From: a virus
Virus record (IMG/VR): IMGVR_UViG_3300034062_004845
Span: 1-23,961 of that record
Length of the DNA stretch: 23,961 nucleotides
Direction: 5' to 3' (one strand)
How positions within the stretch are numbered: the first letter of the stretch is position 1; each line of letters begins with the position of its first letter. A model generated the notes under the pieces. It searched no databases. It was not told where the DNA came from and worked only from the letters and a program-made list of their open reading frames with translations. Made by a program: the position numbers and the translations under genes. Shown here piece by piece: positions 20,969 to 23,961 of this stretch.

Positions 20969-22654
20969 ATGGGGCAGGCGGCCCAGCAACTGAGCCCCGG
21001 CCGGACCACGCTTCTGGAGGCGGTCAATATCTGCCTGGCGACGATCGGCGAAGCGCCGGTCAATTCGCTGGAGACGCAGCAGGTAGGCGAGGCAGCGGAA
21101 GCCGAGCGTGCCCTGCTCGAATTTCACAAGGAAGGCCAGGCCCAGGGGTGGAGCTGGAACCGGGAGACCGAGGTGCCCTTCCACCGGGATTCGGATACCG
21201 GTGAGCTGACAGTTCCGGCCAACATCGTGCAGTGGGCGCCCAACCGGGTCGAATGGAACGGGCGTTTCCAGCTGCGCGGGGCCCGCGTTTACGACCTGCA
21301 AGCCAGGTCTTATGTGATCGGTGAGGCGACGATCTACGCCAACGTCGTCACCCTGTTGTCGTGGGACGAATCCCCCGAGGTATACAACCGCTGGGCCACC
21401 ATCCGTGCGGCGCGGGTGTTCGGCAACAGGGCGGTGGGGAACACCACCACCTACCAGCTCACGCAGGCCGATCAGGACGAGGCATGGGCCAACCTGCTGC
21501 GGACCGACACTGCGCAGTCGCAACCCAATGCCCTGACCGGCGGCGATTCATGGGCCACATTCCGCCCGCGCCTGGGGGTGGGCGGACGCCGCGGCAGCGG
21601 GCTGGGGGATGGGGCGCTTGGCTTTGGCGGGAGCAGGGGGGCGTCGCTGGGGGGCACGGGGGGAACGGGAGGGACCGGGGACGCTGGGCCACCAGGGCCG
21701 CCGGGGCCCCAGGGGCCGCCAGGCGCCACTGGGGCCACGGGAGCGACAGGGCCCCAGGGCGCACCGGGCCCAGCTGGGCCTCAAGGGCCATCGGGCGCGA
21801 CGGGGGCCACGGGCGCGACGGGGGCTGCATCGACGGTTCCGGGTCCAGCCGGGCCTGCCGGGCCTGCCGGGCCCGCTGGGCCTCAAGGGCCGGCGGGGGC
21901 TGCGTCAACGGTCCCTGGCCCAACTGGGCCTACTGGGCCTCAGGGGCCGGCGGGGGCTGCATCAACGGTCCCTGGCCCAACTGGGCCTACTGGGCCTCAG
22001 GGGGCGACGGGGCCTACCGGCGCAACGGGCAGCAGCGCCTACCAGGCGGCCGTGGCTGGCGGTTTTTCAGGGACCGAAGCACAATGGCTGGCTTCCTTGG
22101 TTGGGCCGCAAGGCACGACTGGTGCGACCGGGCCCCAGGGGCCAGCAGGTCCTACCGGTGAAGCCGGGGCGGCTGGACCTCAGGGCCCAACGGGCGCGAA
22201 CGGAACCGATGGCGTCGCATCAGCGGTTGCGCCTCTTTCCTATAACCCCACCACCAAAGCTATTAGCCTGTCGTCCATTGCTGACGCGATGATATTCAAG
22301 GCGACAAGCAAGGGGGAAGCGGGAACCGCCGCCACCAATTATGACGAACTGCCGGTTGCTGTTGTCGCTGGAACTTTTGCTATTACGGGTATATATTTTG
22401 GGTGTCACATTGATACTGTTGGCACTGGCACGGCGACTTTTAACGCTTACCGCCGAACAGCGGCAGGCGTTAAAACGTCGCTGCTGACGACCAATGCAAC
22501 TTTGTCCGCTGGCGCCAGCCTGGTGGATGCGACCTCGCTGCTAACCGGAGCCACGGGGATCACTGCCGGCACTCGTGTTGGTTTTGATGTCCTGGGCTTC
22601 GGGGGCGCTACAGGTGTTTTTGTTGCCTTCCAATTCACTCGCACTCAAGTCTGA
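20969..22654 (+). CDS. Tail tubular protein A (gp11-like) fused to a collagen-like fibre
   Basis: The 561-residue product starts at the ATG at 20969; an earlier ATG (20888) lies ahead of a terminator hairpin. Residues 1-190 match podoviral tail tubular protein [41 protein letters not shown] and [21 protein letters not shown]7 gp11 is about 196 residues and forms the ring joining portal to nozzle. After a glycine linker, residues 239-415 are G-x-y triplets ([19 protein letters not shown]), broken at 355-380 by the fibre module [20 protein letters not shown]. Residues 420-561 form a beta-rich C-terminal domain with no family I recognise. Collagen-like arms usually belong to tail fibres, so a ring subunit carrying one is unusual. 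The frame is unbroken in the window. Confidence 0.9.
   Translation: MGQAAQQLSPGRTTLLEAVNICLATIGEAPVNSLETQQVGEAAEAERALLEFHKEGQAQGWSWNRETEVPFHRDSDTGELTVPANIVQWAPNRVEWNGRFQLRGARVYDLQARSYVIGEATIYANVVTLLSWDESPEVYNRWATIRAARVFGNRAVGNTTTYQLTQADQDEAWANLLRTDTAQSQPNALTGGDSWATFRPRLGVGGRRGSGLGDGALGFGGSRGASLGGTGGTGGTGDAGPPGPPGPQGPPGATGATGATGPQGAPGPAGPQGPSGATGATGATGAASTVPGPAGPAGPAGPAGPQGPAGAASTVPGPTGPTGPQGPAGAASTVPGPTGPTGPQGATGPTGATGSSAYQAAVAGGFSGTEAQWLASLVGPQGTTGATGPQGPAGPTGEAGAAGPQGPTGANGTDGVASAVAPLSYNPTTKAISLSSIADAMIFKATSKGEAGTAATNYDELPVAVVAGTFAITGIYFGCHIDTVGTGTATFNAYRRTAAGVKTSLLTTNATLSAGASLVDATSLLTGATGITAGTRVGFDVLGFGGATGVFVAFQFTRTQV
21899..22012 (+). repeat. 57-nt tandem repeat in the collagen-like region
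   Basis: Two near-identical 57-nt units (21899-21955, 21956-22012) encode [19 protein letters not shown]-type blocks; a longer, older unit beginning [16 protein letters not shown] lies at 21824. High DNA identity indicates recent duplication, so fibre length may vary between relatives. Confidence 0.8.
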
Positions 22655-23265
22655 TGACTGCAAACATTGCCACCAATTCTGATACAGGGGTTCGTTATTA
22701 CGCTGACCCAGGGCCACAAGAGGGCCATAGCGTTGACCTGTTTGTTCCGTTGCGCGATGGCGTTGTCACCAATCCAACCGGCACGGAATGGCCCAACCTG
22801 TTTGGCCTCCCCGAGGATCGCCCTGAACTGGTTTGGTACCTGAAGACCGACTCCCAGCCCCGCGAATATGACAACCGCACCAGCTATGAAATCGCGACAT
22901 GGGCACCCGTGCCTTATGCCAACCCCAAGCCCGGCGGTCCGCTAGGAACGTGGGAGGAAACACTGGAGGTAAAACCGCATCCGCAAGACGTGCTGATAAG
23001 CCAAGTTGAGTCCGCTTTTTCTCAAGCAAATTTTCGTCTTTACCCTGGCAACAGAGATCCTCTTTTTCGTGAACTATTAGAGGAAGCAGAAAGGCTTGAC
23101 TCATTGAATCAGGCGACGACAGCTCAGCGAGAGTTATTGGTTCTACGCCAAAAAATTAGGGATGCTGGCATGGTCAACTTGGAGCGCCAAGCAGAGTTGA
23201 TTGCAGACATCAAGGCCGGCAGGGTAATTGATCTGTCCACTGGTTGGATCAATGAGGTTTCGTAA
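22654..23265 (+). CDS. Hypothetical tail-associated protein
   Basis: The 203-residue product starts on the previous stop (TGATG). Residues 1-105 are beta-rich and aromatic (VRYYADPGPQEGHSVDLFVP, RPELVWYLKTDSQPREYDNR); residues 110-190 are charged helix (VLISQVESAFSQANFRLYPG then ELLEEAERLDSLNQATTAQR). A beta domain followed by a helical region next to a fibre gene recalls fibre-assembly or fibre-connector proteins, but I recognise no specific family. In T7 order, tail tubular B (gp12) would be expected here, and this protein is far too small for it. GC content drops in its 3' half, hinting at separate origin. Confidence 0.65.
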   Translation: MTANIATNSDTGVRYYADPGPQEGHSVDLFVPLRDGVVTNPTGTEWPNLFGLPEDRPELVWYLKTDSQPREYDNRTSYEIATWAPVPYANPKPGGPLGTWEETLEVKPHPQDVLISQVESAFSQANFRLYPGNRDPLFRELLEEAERLDSLNQATTAQRELLVLRQKIRDAGMVNLERQAELIADIKAGRVIDLSTGWINEVS

Positions 23266-23302
23266 GGAATGGAGACGCGGGCCATGGGTGGGAGGTAACC
23301 GG

Positions 23303-23961
23303 ATGACCGTTGTTGTAGACAGAAGGAGGCCCCCCGTTACCAGCGGCGCCCCCACGCCGCTGCTGTTCTGCGATTTTGGTAACTCTGCCAGCTACCCCGG
23401 CACCGGCACAACCATCAGCAGTCTGGGCACGGTTGCCGGGCTAACTGGCACGCTAACGGGTGGCCCTACATTTAGTACAGCCAACGGGGGCATCTTGCCG
23501 CTAGACGGTGTGAACGATTACGTTCAATTTAACGACTCCGGCACCCAGTTGGTGCCAACAACTGGCCTAACTATTATCGCCTGGGCTCGTATTGCCACTA
23601 ATGATAAATGGTTGCTAGATAAAATTGGCGGGAACCGGGCCGCAGCAGGCTACGCGCTGACCGCAGACGGCGCAGCTTTACAGTTCTATGTAAACAACCG
23701 GTTCATCGCCAATCCCTCAGGCAACTTTAACAATACATGGGGCATGTTTTCTGGGGTTTGGGTGCCCTCAACGTCAATGACCCTGCGGCGTAACGGCACG
23801 ACCCTGGTGACAACAGCCACGGCCATACCCGCCAAGCTGGGCTCCCAAGCTGCCCCGTTGCGATGGGGCGGTCGCGCAACTAATCAAGATTACATAAGCG
23901 GAGCTATTAGTATAATTAAAGTAATTGGCGCAGCGCTAGATACGGCTGCGTTGGTAGTGGA
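23303..23961 (+). CDS. LamG / concanavalin-like protein, probable tail fibre or adhesin (partial)
   Basis: The ATG at 23303 follows a Shine-Dalgarno (GGGAGG) and the frame stays open to the window edge, giving 219 residues of an incomplete protein. Residues 15-60 are low-complexity serine/threonine/glycine (SYPGTGTTISSLGTVAGLTG). From about 70 the pattern LPLDGVNDYVQFNDSG, then LTIIAWARI and later ALQFYVNNRFIANP and MTLRRNGTTLV is that of a LamG-type jelly-roll, often used by phages to bind surface glycans. It follows the collagen-fused tail gene and is probably part of the host-recognition apparatus. Full length and C-terminus are unknown. Confidence 0.7.
   Translation, partial: MTVVVDRRRPPVTSGAPTPLLFCDFGNSASYPGTGTTISSLGTVAGLTGTLTGGPTFSTANGGILPLDGVNDYVQFNDSGTQLVPTTGLTIIAWARIATNDKWLLDKIGGNRAAAGYALTADGAALQFYVNNRFIANPSGNFNNTWGMFSGVWVPSTSMTLRRNGTTLVTTATAIPAKLGSQAAPLRWGGRATNQDYISGAISIIKVIGAALDTAALVV

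Noticed and set aside
21361-22292. Long open frames in other frames and on the other strand through the collagen-like region
   Set aside because: Repetitive GGx codons leave all frames free of stops; only the G-x-y frame makes biological sense.

Overview
The window reads as one contiguous piece of a temperate, T7-like podovirus, most likely infecting a GC-rich picocyanobacterium (Synechococcus/Cyanobium type). Seen directly: a tyrosine recombinase, a single-subunit T7-type RNA polymerase with all its catalytic residues, a gp2.5-like ssDNA-binding protein, a gp6-like exonuclease, and then portal, scaffold, major capsid and tail-tubular A in T7 order. The cyanobacterial assignment is an inference. 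It rests on the order integrase - tRNA-Leu fragment - RNA polymerase, which recalls marine cyanopodoviruses such as P-SSP7. No cyanobacterial host gene is visible.

Layout. (1) 1-308: leftward partial winged-helix gene resembling RepL-type plasmid initiators, followed by about 920 bp without a convincing gene (309-1230) that holds inverted and direct repeats and a candidate promoter with a tandem operator. (2) 1231-4959: rightward accessory block of about a dozen tiny genes, including a J-domain protein, small membrane or secreted proteins and two winged-helix proteins. (3) 4922-7217: lysogeny module with integrase, a small partner gene, a structured leader, a KilA-N protein, phased repeats, a tRNA-Leu(UAA) 5' half (attP candidate) and a terminator. 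(4) 7298-15916: RNA polymerase, SSB, a chain of overlapping small genes, a RuvC-like nuclease, a DUF1351-like protein, three single-membrane-span microproteins and the gp6-like exonuclease. No DNA polymerase or primase/helicase is present between RNA polymerase and portal, where T7-like phages normally carry them. (5) 15913-23961: virion genes, including a tail-tubular A domain fused to a collagen-like fibre and a LamG-like protein that runs off the right edge.

The most unusual signal is a short leader motif, TCACCCGA (usually TCACCCGAC). I find it nine times on the + strand, every time 1 to 14 nt before a start codon, plus one variant. It occurs before accessory genes, integrase, SSB, the DUF1351-like gene and scaffold. 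At four genes the motif region is preceded by a compact hairpin whose two arms change together between copies, so structure appears to be kept while sequence changes. This suggests either a non-Shine-Dalgarno expression signal or a recombination cassette boundary shared across the genome.

Most neighbouring genes overlap at ATGA or TGATG junctions, implying long translationally coupled operons. Transcription breaks visible in the sequence are a hairpin before the KilA-N gene, a terminator before RNA polymerase, a palindrome at the end of RNA polymerase, a hairpin before capsid, and a strong intrinsic terminator just after capsid, matching the position of Tphi in T7.
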